64,000 nucleotides of DNA from assembly GCF_004212215.1 (NCBI RefSeq), contig NZ_QVFV01000001.1:71071-135070 (forward strand). The letters are read 5' to 3'. The notes beneath the pieces are model-generated. The model did no database searches. It saw only the letters and a program-made list of their open reading frames with translations, and was not told the DNA's origin. Made by a program: the position numbers and the translations under genes. The stretch's first letter is position 1, and each line of letters begins with the position of its first letter. The DNA comes from Leptolyngbya iicbica LK. Its GTDB lineage: Bacteria > Cyanobacteriota > Cyanobacteriia > Phormidesmidales > Phormidesmidaceae. Below are positions 9,700-17,831 of the stretch, piece by piece.

Positions 9700-12033
9700 T
9701 TAAAACCGCTCGCCGATACCAAAGTGTAGCCGTCCATCACCCTCGTCGCTAAAGCCATAGTCAACCCGAATGGGGCCGAGGGGAGTCTGCACTCGAACGC
9801 CGGCCCCGTAACCAAAGCCACTACCCGGCTTACCCCGGTCCGGCCCGGGCGAACCAATCACCTCACTTCCAGTTCCCAGGTCAGTACCCGCATCTAAGAA
9901 GAGCGCCCCGCCGATAAACGAGAACAGCGGGAAACGATATTCCAGCGAAGCTTGCAGATAACTCTGGCCTGTGCCAAGTTCGCCTTCGTCGTAGCCGCGC
10001 ACCGAGTTAGTGCCCCCGATAGAAAAGGCTTCGTAAGGGGGGAAGTCGCCGATGATGCTGCCACCCTGAACGTTGACGGCCAGAGCCTGCGGTCCTTCAC
10101 TAAAGTTGAAGAAAGAGACGGGGAAGTAGTAGCTGTAGCTAGCTCGCACCCGATTGAAGAAAATATTGCCGCTGCCGAGGGGAATGGACTGCTCGGTCCC
10201 GAGCCGCAACACGGACCCGCTGGTGGGGGTCAGACTATTGTTGCGCTGGTCTTGCACTACGCTAAATTGCACTGTCCAGAGGTCATCCGCCCCGGTATCA
10301 CTCAAAGTCAACTGGTTGTCGTCAGCAGTGCCAGGAATCTGGTCAGGGCCCACGTCTCGCGTCACGATTTCCCCATCGCCATCGGTGGTGCGGACCCGCT
10401 GATAGAGGGTGCCGAGGGAAGCACTCCAGCCATTGTCGAGGGGTCGCCGGAAGGTAACGCCAGAGCCAAAGCGATTAACCCGCACGCGATCGCCATTCGC
10501 CAAATCAATTTGATTATCGCCGCCGTCAAACACTAGCGAGATGGATCGACGGCCAAAGCCATTGAGGGTGTAAGAGGTGCGATAGGGGTCACCGGCAATC
10601 CACGGATCGGTAAAGCTGACATCAAATAAGATGTCGCGGAAGCTGAGCTGAGCTTCCGCAGAGAACTTCTGGTTATTGCCGCCGAAGTTGTCTTGGCGAT
10701 AGCTCAGGGTCCCGAACAGATCGCCAGTGAAGTTAAAGCCAATCCCGGCCGCAACGGAACCCGTATTGCGCTCAATCACGTTCACCGTGACATCAACCTC
10801 GCGGGGATCTTTCTGCCCCGGATTCAGCTCAATCGTCACGTCATCAAAAATGCCCAAGCCAAACACCCGCTGTAAATCAGCCTGAATTTGACTCTGCTGG
10901 AACACATCGCCAGCTTCCGTTTCAAACTCTCGCAGGATGATGTAGTCGTGAGTTTTGCCGTTGATGGGATTCCCCTCATCATCTTCGGCCAGGCCATCTT
11001 CGGTGAGGAACTGGACATTAATATCCTCAATCACCCCTTCGGCGACCTGCAAGGTGACCACGCCGTCTTCTCCCACCTCGGGCGCGGCAATGACCTGCGC
11101 CAGCACGTAGCCGTTGTCTTGATACCAGTTATTCAGCTCTAGGATGCCGTCTTGAAATTCCAGTAGGTTGATGATTTCGCCATATTGCGGCGAAAAAATG
11201 TCGTCGATCACTTCGTCAGGAATGACGTCACCGCCTTCGACTGTCACTTGAGTTAAGACGGGGTTAGGGGAGACGACATAAGTCACCCGCACCCCCAACG
11301 GCGTATCCGTAGGCACAGCCCGCACATTAGAGAAAAAGCCGGTGGCGAAGATGTTATTGATATCTTCTTGAATTTGCGATCGCGTCGTCGTTTGTCCTGG
11401 CCGGGTATCAATTGCGTTGTAAACGGTGTCTTCTAAGTCGGGTTCGATGTCTGCACCATCGGGGTCGGTGACTGCGACTTCTGCGACCAAAACCTGGGTT
11501 TCGCCAGACGACTCTTCGTCAGTTGCGGTGGCATCTTCGTCTTCATCTGATGTGGGCTCTGGCAAGGGTTCAGTGTCGCCCGCCGCTGGAGCTTCGTCAT
11601 CAGTATCGGTCGCCTGACCAATTTCCAGGGCGGCAGAGCGGGCCGTTGCCGCGGTTTCGGCTGACTCCACATCGGCGGTCAGCGCCTCAGTGCCGAGCTG
11701 ATGCACTTCCACCAGGGCCGTCTGGTTGCTCAACTCGCGCCGCACCAATCGCGAATCTTTGGCCTCTGTGTCGGTCTCAGGGGTCTCAACAGCAGCGGCG
11801 TTGGGCTCTTCAGCGGTTTGTTCCAACGTGGCAATGCCGCCATCGAGCCGCAGGGTGTCGGTGGCAAAGGGGGCTCGATTGGCGTCGGCGGCAGCCGTTA
11901 ACTCGGCGATGCTGATGCTAGGCGAATGGGGCGATTTGGCACTCGTTGACAATGTCTCCCCCCGCGCTTGAGACGCAAGTCCCAAGGTGGCAGACAGGGT
12001 TAAGAGGGCGACGAGGCTATGGGTTTGGCGCAT
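9700..12033 (-). CDS. bamA: Omp85/BamA-family outer-membrane assembly protein
   Basis: This Omp85-type protein inserts beta-barrel proteins into the outer membrane and is related to chloroplast Toc75. The start at 12033 (MRQTHSLVALLTL) gives a signal peptide; the longer frame to 12075 would bury it. Residues about 30-210 form a low-complexity Ala/Glu/Asp/Thr-rich linker. Three POTRA-like domains follow (about 210-440), each with the G-x-F-x-x-V pattern, for example TGFFSNVRAV and FGLGIFDDVTI. The C-terminal half is the 16-strand barrel, with SIGGTNSVRGYDEGELG as the conserved VRGY (lid/L6) motif and a terminal aromatic Phe. Linkage to lpxC-fabZ-lpxA-lpxB is the standard cyanobacterial arrangement. 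Confidence 0.95.
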   Translation of the reverse strand: MRQTHSLVALLTLSATLGLASQARGETLSTSAKSPHSPSISIAELTAAADANRAPFATDTLRLDGGIATLEQTAEEPNAAAVETPETDTEAKDSRLVRRELSNQTALVEVHQLGTEALTADVESAETAATARSAALEIGQATDTDDEAPAAGDTEPLPEPTSDEDEDATATDEESSGETQVLVAEVAVTDPDGADIEPDLEDTVYNAIDTRPGQTTTRSQIQEDINNIFATGFFSNVRAVPTDTPLGVRVTYVVSPNPVLTQVTVEGGDVIPDEVIDDIFSPQYGEIINLLEFQDGILELNNWYQDNGYVLAQVIAAPEVGEDGVVTLQVAEGVIEDINVQFLTEDGLAEDDEGNPINGKTHDYIILREFETEAGDVFQQSQIQADLQRVFGLGIFDDVTIELNPGQKDPREVDVTVNVIERNTGSVAAGIGFNFTGDLFGTLSYRQDNFGGNNQKFSAEAQLSFRDILFDVSFTDPWIAGDPYRTSYTLNGFGRRSISLVFDGGDNQIDLANGDRVRVNRFGSGVTFRRPLDNGWSASLGTLYQRVRTTDGDGEIVTRDVGPDQIPGTADDNQLTLSDTGADDLWTVQFSVVQDQRNNSLTPTSGSVLRLGTEQSIPLGSGNIFFNRVRASYSYYFPVSFFNFSEGPQALAVNVQGGSIIGDFPPYEAFSIGGTNSVRGYDEGELGTGQSYLQASLEYRFPLFSFIGGALFLDAGTDLGTGSEVIGSPGPDRGKPGSGFGYGAGVRVQTPLGPIRVDYGFSDEGDGRLHFGIGERF

Positions 12034-12158
12034 GCTGGCAACAGCTCTAGTGAGTAGAAGAACATCAAAGGGCATCAGACAGGCCGAAACGGCTAGGGTT
12101 TCGGCAATTCTTCTGGGCTTTTGTCTTAAACGGAAAGATTCTACCGCATTGGGTGAAC

Positions 12159-12896
12159 TTACTTTAAGTTGACCTGCGCCAGAATCCGCTTGAGCACCTC
12201 TTGGTAAGCCTCGGCGACGTTACCCAGGTCTTGACGAAAGCGGTCCTTGTCGAGCACCCGCTCGGCTTGGTCGCTCTTGGCTTGGTCCCAGAGTCGGCAG
12301 GTGTCGGGGCTGATTTCGTCGGCCAGAAGAATTTGCCCCGTCTGATCCAGACCGAATTCCAACTTGAAATCGACCAGGGTAATCTGGCAGCGCTGGAAGA
12401 AGGTCTGCAACAGCGTATTGATTTCTCCCGCTAGACGAGTCAACTCGTGAATTTGTGCCTCATCGGCCAGATTCATGGCGCGGATGCGATCGCGGGTCAG
12501 GAGCGGGTCGCCCAAATCATCATTTTTGTAGTAAAACTCCACGAGCGGCGGCGTCAGGGGCGTTCCCAGAGCCAGGCCCGTCTGCTTGCACAGGCTGCCA
12601 GCGGCAAGATTGCGCACCACCACTTCAAGGGGAATGATGTTGACCGCGCGGACGACCATTTCGCGATCGCTGGGGGTTTCGAGCCAGTGGGTCTTGACCC
12701 CTTGGGATTCTAAAAGCTGAAACAAATGAGTCGCGACTTTGCAGTTGACGACCCCTTTGTCGGCAATTTGTCCCCGTTTTTGGGCATTGAACGCGGTGGC
12801 ATCGTCTTTGAAATAGCTGATCACAATATTCGGGTCAGCCGTCGCGTACACAATTTTGGCCTTGCCTTCGTATAACTTGGCTTGACGCTCCACCAT
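12159..12896 (-). CDS. purC: Phosphoribosylaminoimidazole-succinocarboxamide synthase
   Basis: PurC (SAICAR synthetase) ligates CAIR with aspartate in step eight of purine synthesis. The frame starts with KLYEGKAKIVYAT, the ATP-binding beta-hairpin of the family, and contains VVRNLAAGSLCK and LLADEISPDTCRLWD, the SAICAR synthetase signatures. At about 245 residues it has normal length. The start at 12896 is preferred over 12923 because the family begins close to the KLYEGKAK strand; a GGGG stretch precedes it, beside a HIP1 octamer. The gap to bamA is about 125 bases. purC upstream of bamA recurs in cyanobacteria, though the pathways are unrelated. Confidence 0.96.
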   Translation of the reverse strand: MVERQAKLYEGKAKIVYATADPNIVISYFKDDATAFNAQKRGQIADKGVVNCKVATHLFQLLESQGVKTHWLETPSDREMVVRAVNIIPLEVVVRNLAAGSLCKQTGLALGTPLTPPLVEFYYKNDDLGDPLLTRDRIRAMNLADEAQIHELTRLAGEINTLLQTFFQRCQITLVDFKLEFGLDQTGQILLADEISPDTCRLWDQAKSDQAERVLDKDRFRQDLGNVAEAYQEVLKRILAQVNLK

Positions 12897-12998
12897 GCGA
12901 TCGCCCCCAAAAAACAGCTTCATTATCTTACTGGCAGACGGAAAACCCGAGTAGGTGGGGGCGATCGCTCGCCGTTAGGGACGGGGACATAATCGGTT

Positions 12999-13014
12999 GA
13001 TATCAAATGATATC
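12999..13014. promoter_or_regulatory. Perfect inverted repeat in the purC/lipid-kinase divergent spacer
   Basis: GATATCAAATGATATC is two GATATC palindromes separated by AAAT. The string GATATCGGG begins at the second half and recurs at 13078-13086, just before the downstream start. The spacer separates divergent genes, so an operator is possible. No regulator can be named. Confidence 0.3.
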
Positions 13015-13096
13015 GGGTGATTATCCCAGCCAAGATTTGAGGGTATAGTTCTGAAGCGGTTAATCCTTTGGTCAGGCGATATCGGGAGCGTACAAG

Positions 13097-15145
13097 ATGA
13101 GTCAGCAAGCCGGGATAGTTGAAAGCACGTCAACACCAGACAAATCGCTGGCCACAGTGTTGCTGCTAGCGCCAGCGTCACAACTCGCAGCCTTGACCGA
13201 CCTGCTCAGCCAACACGCCGACATTTTGGCGCGTTATCATCTCGTTTCATTCCCCGACTTAGCGGCTACGCTACATCAGCAGAGCAAGCTCCCGATCGAT
13301 ACCTGGCAACCCGCTGAGCTCGAGACGGCGATCGCCACCAACAATATGCTGGCAGTGGTGTATTTGCTCGCCGCCGAAACAGGGCCGCCCAACTTTCCCG
13401 ACGTCGCGACACTATCGCGCCTATGCAGTGACCACAACATTCCCTTGGCGCTAAATGCGGCGACGGCGCACCCCATCATCAACTCATTCATGCAGACGCG
13501 GGTAGCCCATTTGATTTTCAACCCGGTGGCAGGGCAGCGCGATTCGACCCAAGACCTGCTGCAAATTCGCCAAGCGCTGTCCCCCTGGATGCACCTCCAT
13601 ATCCATTTCACCAGTCGCGAGGTGGATGCCGACCAACTGGCCCAGGAGGCGATCGCCGCGCAGCCCGATCTGATCATTGCATCTGGTGGCGACGGCACCG
13701 TGTCCCTCGTGGCGAGTCAAATGCTGGGCACGGGCATTCCCCTCGGGGTGATTCCGCGCGGCACGGCCAACGCCTTGTCGGTGGCGATGGGCATTCCCAC
13801 CACGGTGGCCGGAGCCTGCAAGCTCATCGTCGCGGGCACCACGCGCCGCCTTGACGCCGCCTATTGCAACGAGCAGCTGATGACTTTGTTAGCGGGCGTG
13901 GGGTTAGAAGCAGGCATGGTGGGCCGCGCTACCCGCGAACTCAAAAATCAGTGGGGCGTGCTGGCATATCTCATTGCCGGTTGGGAACAGCTGGGCCAGC
14001 AGGAACTCTTTACGGCTGAACTCGAAATCGACGGTCAGCTCCACACCTTTCCAGCCTTTGCCGTCACCATAGCGAATGCGGCACCGCCGACCTCCGTATT
14101 AGCCCAAGGGGTGGGCGAAGTCGTCTTTGATGATGGGCTGCTAGATATCACCATCATCACGAAGCAAAACGTTCAGCAACCCAAAATCAACAGTAAGCTG
14201 CGGGCAGCCCGTGACCTGATCAATCTCTATGGTTCGGCGTTGGTTAAAACCAAAGCCGAACTGCCCAATCTGTATCACTTCCGAGCTGAACAGCTAACCC
14301 TTCAGACCGCCTCCCCCGAGCAAATTGTGGTGGATGGTGAGATGGTGGGCGATACCCCGCTGGAAGTCACTTGTTTGCCTGCGGCGTTGACCGTCGTGGC
14401 CCCCGCGAAGCGCCGCCCCAATGCCGTAGAAAAAGTGGCGGGGTTTTGGGTGAACAAGGTCTTTCCCAGTGTCTCGACGTTGATTGCGGCGATCGGCGTG
14501 ACCGGACTCATTGGTCTGCCCCTCATTTTTTGGCTAGCGCAGAAAATCACGACCGAATTACTGCCCGCGCAAACCGAGGCGTATGAAACGCAGCTGGTGA
14601 ATACGGTGCAGCAATGGTCGACGCCGTGGCTGGACCAACTGATGCTGTTGCTCTCCCGTTTGGGCGGCGGCAGTATCGTGATTCCCCTCTTTTGTATTGT
14701 GCTGGCGCTGCTGTTAACCAAGCGGCGGTATTGGCAAGCCTTTATGGTGCTGCTGGCTTTCGTCGGGGGATGGGTGATTAATATACAGCTCTTTTATTTT
14801 GTCGAAGCGGCCCGTCAGGGCATGCAATTGCCGGTTTTGAACGATCAGGTCTCCAATATTGCTAGCCGCAATTTTCTCCAGGGCACGGTGCTGTACAGCG
14901 TCATCGCGTACTTACTTGCACTGGCATTTCCCCGGTTTAACCGATGGTTCTATGGGGGGGCAGCTTGCTTGGTGGTGGCGATCGCCTTTAGCCGACTTTA
15001 TCTAGGCATGCAGTGGCCCTTCGACATTTTGGCGGGACTGGTCAGTGGCTTGCTCTGGGCGATGATTTGTATTGTGCTGTTGCGGCTGCAAACGATTCGC
15101 AGCGCCGCCAAACGCCAAAACAAACAACTGCTCGAAGGCTCCTAA
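13097..15145 (+). CDS. Three-domain lipid kinase: MGS-like + diacylglycerol kinase + PAP2-like membrane domain
   Basis: The product has 682 residues in three parts. Residues about 17-135 resemble methylglyoxal synthase: NIPLALNAATAHPIINS at 114-130 matches the MGS C-terminal signature. Residues 137-440 form a YegS-type diacylglycerol kinase catalytic domain, with FNPVAGQ (141-147), SGGDGT (196-201) and IPRGTANALS, which would phosphorylate a lipid hydroxyl using ATP. Residues 450-665 are membrane-spanning and end in SRLYLGMQWPFD (632-643), the third PAP2 phosphatase motif. In that domain the usual catalytic His residues are replaced (Thr about 597, Gln 639), and the MGS-like domain also lacks expected catalytic residues, so only the kinase looks active. 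A GGGAG ribosome site precedes the ATG by 8 bases. The physiological lipid substrate is unknown. Confidence 0.88.
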   Translation: MSQQAGIVESTSTPDKSLATVLLLAPASQLAALTDLLSQHADILARYHLVSFPDLAATLHQQSKLPIDTWQPAELETAIATNNMLAVVYLLAAETGPPNFPDVATLSRLCSDHNIPLALNAATAHPIINSFMQTRVAHLIFNPVAGQRDSTQDLLQIRQALSPWMHLHIHFTSREVDADQLAQEAIAAQPDLIIASGGDGTVSLVASQMLGTGIPLGVIPRGTANALSVAMGIPTTVAGACKLIVAGTTRRLDAAYCNEQLMTLLAGVGLEAGMVGRATRELKNQWGVLAYLIAGWEQLGQQELFTAELEIDGQLHTFPAFAVTIANAAPPTSVLAQGVGEVVFDDGLLDITIITKQNVQQPKINSKLRAARDLINLYGSALVKTKAELPNLYHFRAEQLTLQTASPEQIVVDGEMVGDTPLEVTCLPAALTVVAPAKRRPNAVEKVAGFWVNKVFPSVSTLIAAIGVTGLIGLPLIFWLAQKITTELLPAQTEAYETQLVNTVQQWSTPWLDQLMLLLSRLGGGSIVIPLFCIVLALLLTKRRYWQAFMVLLAFVGGWVINIQLFYFVEAARQGMQLPVLNDQVSNIASRNFLQGTVLYSVIAYLLALAFPRFNRWFYGGAACLVVAIAFSRLYLGMQWPFDILAGLVSGLLWAMICIVLLRLQTIRSAAKRQNKQLLEGS

Positions 15146-15224
15146 CCGCTCAATTGATAGGATCGTCCTGTGCCTGCTGCCCCCGCCAATTTGGTGCGAT
15201 GCTCATCCCTGGGGCTAGCTGTCG

Positions 15225-16265
15225 CTAGGGCTGCGGCATCCCTGATGCAGTGTCGAGCTGGGTTGCCTCTAAAATGGCCTGAGTCTCCAGTGTCACCACT
15301 GACAAAAAATCGTAGCCCGTAGCAAGTTCGATCCGATCTACCGTCGTTTGATAAACGCGCCAGTCTTCGATCGCGGTGTCGCGGTTCGGCATATCGACCG
15401 CAATGATGGGCGTTTCGACATCAATGTCGGCAATGGTTTCCCCCGGCGCGATCGCCACAATAATCTTCCACAAACGCGACGGCACCGTGACTCGCCCCGC
15501 CGCCAGGGTGCCCTGATTCCCATAGCCACCCGCCAAGATATACAGCGTTCCGTCAAACTGATATACCCAGTCGCGGCTGTACTCTTCGAGCTCGCGCCAC
15601 ACCCCGCGATTGTTTTGCGGAGCCTGGGGCAAAATGTTGGTCATTAAAAACGTAGCGCTGTTGTCGGCGACGCTGCGGGTGCGATCGCCCGAGGGGACGA
15701 TGTGGCCCCGGTCATAGCCGGTGTTGCGATAATCGTTGGGCGTCACCTGATACACGCCAGCAGGCAATCCCCCATCCTGCCGAAAGTTATCTTGACGCTC
15801 CGTGTCACCAAGCCAATCAGCATTCAACTGCCAACTGACCCAATTTGCCGTGCCGCGATCGCCGTTATATGAGAGGGCATATGGCGATCGCGCCAGCAAG
15901 AAATTAGTGCGATCGGTCGCCTGGGCATTGGTCGGATTTCCTAAAGCTAAATGTCCATTCGCCGCACCGTTCGATGCGGTGTAGGCAGCCCCGCCTGTCA
16001 GCGGCAACGTCTCACAGGCCACCCCACTACCATCGCTGTCCAGTTGAAAGGGGTCATCAGGCAGGGCGTCTAGCACTTTCTGGGCCAGGGTGCGATCGCG
16101 AAAGTCGCCACAATTGCAGTCATCCGCCACACAGGGCGGCAATTCCGAGGTGTCGACCGAAGACAGCGTCGCACCATCACTCAGGATGGGCAGCAAACTA
16201 CAGCTCCCCAACGCCCCCGCCAGCAAGCCTAAAATCCATCCCTCATATCCAGTTTGGCGGTTCAT
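15225..16265 (-). CDS. Secreted DNA/RNA non-specific endonuclease with Excalibur-like domain
   Basis: This is a 346-residue NucA-type nuclease. The N-terminus has a hydrophobic stretch ending in LGSC at residues 19-22, a lipobox, so it is probably a lipoprotein. Residues 50-89 form an Excalibur-like calcium-binding module, with paired Cys and LDSDGSGVACE. The nuclease domain follows from about 125 and carries DRGHIVPSGDRT at 185-196, where DRGH holds the catalytic His. The family cleaves DNA and RNA with Mg2+. It may serve phosphate scavenging or defence; the neighbours do not decide. It is transcribed towards the lipid-kinase gene and divergently from sodN. Confidence 0.92.
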   Translation of the reverse strand: MNRQTGYEGWILGLLAGALGSCSLLPILSDGATLSSVDTSELPPCVADDCNCGDFRDRTLAQKVLDALPDDPFQLDSDGSGVACETLPLTGGAAYTASNGAANGHLALGNPTNAQATDRTNFLLARSPYALSYNGDRGTANWVSWQLNADWLGDTERQDNFRQDGGLPAGVYQVTPNDYRNTGYDRGHIVPSGDRTRSVADNSATFLMTNILPQAPQNNRGVWRELEEYSRDWVYQFDGTLYILAGGYGNQGTLAAGRVTVPSRLWKIIVAIAPGETIADIDVETPIIAVDMPNRDTAIEDWRVYQTTVDRIELATGYDFLSVVTLETQAILEATQLDTASGMPQP

Positions 16266-16405
16266 GCGGTGCCCTTCTGACGTGTCCCCGGTTCGATCAT
16301 TTCATCATTGCGACCATGGGCTGACGCCCTCGAGTCTGACCTACGGTAGATGTTGCGCTTCATACATTGCAACCTTGCCCCAAAGTATTGGAGAATAAAC
16401 ACCAG

Positions 16406-16486
16406 ATGAAAATGCAAGTAATGTTGATGGCTTTGAAGACCTGCGGCAGATGCCCTAATCCATCTAAAGTCATACAGACACATTGA
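16406..16486 (+). CDS. Possible 26-residue upstream peptide before sodN
   Basis: An ATG-initiated frame of 26 codons lies 53 bases upstream of the sodN start. Its peptide contains a CGRC (CxxC) motif about residues 13-16. A GGAG lies 12 bases before the ATG, longer than ideal spacing. Position and Cys pair are suggestive of a leader peptide, but a frame this short occurs by chance. Confidence 0.2.
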   Translation: MKMQVMLMALKTCGRCPNPSKVIQTH

Positions 16487-16539
16487 CATCTCGAACATGC
16501 TTGCCCCATCCTTTGAACACAATCACGACGCAAGGCACT

Positions 16540-16998
16540 ATGCTGAAGCAAATTATTTCCAAATACCAAAATCAGTTTCCCGCTGCGACTGTCAGCGCTC
16601 ACTGTGACGGCCCCTGTGGCGTTTATGATCCTTCCTCCGCTAGAATCGCGGCAGAAGCCGTGGTTTCGATGACCAAAAAGCTGTTGGATCTTGAAGCCAA
16701 GCCCGGCGACCCCGCCTACGAAAACACCTTTGCTCGCTACGTCGCGATCAAAGAAGAGCAAGCTCAAATCACTAAAGATGAACTGCTCATTCTCTGGACT
16801 GACTACTTTAAGCCTCAGCACCTAGAGCAGTTCCCCGACTTGCACGACACCTTCTGGAAAGCCGCCAAGCTCTGCTCTGCCTGCAAGGTTGAAGTCAGCG
16901 CTCAGCATGCCCAAGAGTTGATGGCCGCAGTTGAGAAAGTCCACAAGATGTTTTGGGCGACCAAGAACCGCGATATCACTTGGTACACCGCTAGCTAG
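16540..16998 (+). CDS. sodN: Nickel superoxide dismutase precursor
   Basis: NiSOD disproportionates superoxide using nickel bound by an N-terminal hook. The product is 152 residues. HCDGPCGVYDP at 21-31 is the canonical nickel hook, providing the His1, Cys2 and Cys6 ligands after processing. Residues 1-20 are the propeptide removed to expose His1; the cleavage site would lie after SA. The remainder is the four-helix bundle, with conserved KDELLILWTDYFKP and a Trp/Tyr-rich C-terminus. Longer in-frame starts at 16483 would give an atypical propeptide and are rejected. sodX, the matching peptidase, follows 180 bases downstream, beyond a hairpin terminator. Nickel rather than iron SOD is common in marine cyanobacteria. 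Confidence 0.97.
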   Translation: MLKQIISKYQNQFPAATVSAHCDGPCGVYDPSSARIAAEAVVSMTKKLLDLEAKPGDPAYENTFARYVAIKEEQAQITKDELLILWTDYFKPQHLEQFPDLHDTFWKAAKLCSACKVEVSAQHAQELMAAVEKVHKMFWATKNRDITWYTAS

Positions 16999-17024
16999 TG
17001 GTTGCTGCTGGTTTTATCGAGCTC

Positions 17025-17056
17025 AAAGGCGGTCACACAAGCGTGGCCGCCTTTTT
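17025..17056 (+). terminator. Rho-independent terminator after sodN
   Basis: A 12-base arm AAAGGCGGTCAC (17025-17036) pairs with GTGGCCGCCTTT (17043-17054), with one G-U, around a 6-base loop, and ends in five T residues. It lies between sodN and sodX, so sodX is expected to be transcribed at a lower level by read-through or from its own promoter. Confidence 0.85.
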
Positions 17057-17179
17057 GGTGTCTAAGCAGATCTCCAGAAAAAATACCCGCTGCGGTGCAT
17101 TGCGCTGTGCTCATGACACCCTACGAGTGGGAAATTCTTTTCCAGCAATCTCCTAATTTGTTTGTTCACTGATTGGCCC

Positions 17180-17536
17180 ATGCGTTCAATCGTTTTGCCC
17201 CACGCCACCACCACCGATATTTGCCTGTGGCTGCTCCGTCGCTATCGGCGCTTTCGCGTCCAGGGCAATTCCATGACTCCCACCTTGCAGCCGCACCAAG
17301 AAGTGTTGATTAATCCCAGAGCTTATCGCCGAGCTCTGCCTGTGCCTGGCGAAATTGTTGTGGTGCCGCATCCACATCAAGCGAACCTGCTCATCGTTAA
17401 GCGGATTCTGTTTGTAGAGTCCGATGGGCGCTGCTATTTGCAGGGCGATAACGCCAACGAAAGCACCGATAGTCGCCAGTTTGGCCTGGTTCCCCTCAGC
17501 CAAATCGCGGGCAAAGTGCACTGTTTGCTGCCTTAA
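17180..17536 (+). CDS. sodX: NiSOD maturation protease (signal-peptidase-I-like)
   Basis: SodX is an S26-family peptidase expected to remove the SodN propeptide so that His1 becomes the free N-terminus. The ATG at 17180 gives 118 residues. The S26 signatures are present: GNSMTPTL with the nucleophile Ser (about 31), IVKRI with the general-base Lys (about 74), and LQGDNANESTDSRQFG corresponding to box E. There is no membrane anchor, unlike true leader peptidases, consistent with cytoplasmic action on SodN. A TTG at 17162 would add six residues. Adjacency to sodN is the usual arrangement. Confidence 0.93.
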   Translation: MRSIVLPHATTTDICLWLLRRYRRFRVQGNSMTPTLQPHQEVLINPRAYRRALPVPGEIVVVPHPHQANLLIVKRILFVESDGRCYLQGDNANESTDSRQFGLVPLSQIAGKVHCLLP

Positions 17537-17577
17537 GCGATCGCCTCTGCCCACGTTGCCGCAGAGGACTCTTAGAA

Positions 17578-17645
17578 TTCAAACTTGGACCAAATCCAAG
17601 TTTTGTTGGGCAAGCATCTTGTCTGCTTTGGTGCACCAGCCTGAG
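17578..17645 (+). repeat. Dispersed intergenic repeat, copy A (divergent)
   Basis: This stretch contains CCAAGTTTTGTTGGGCAAGCATCTTGTCTGC, similar to copies B (53501-53580) and C (57361-57440, inverted). Only the first, GCAAGCATCTTG half, is well conserved; the second hairpin is degraded. Confidence 0.6.
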
Positions 17646-17831
17646 TTAATTCGCACCGACCTCCGTTCATAGAATGGTGCGATCGCTGCTTGTTCGGTGA
17701 GATATTTCCATTAAAATCAGGATGCTTTTGCAAAAGCAAGTTCCCATCACTCGGGGCTTCACAGTTGCCTAGCTGAGCTATCGGATGGGCGCTAGTCAAT
17801 CGGCTCTATTCACCCCTTATCGATAATCCTG

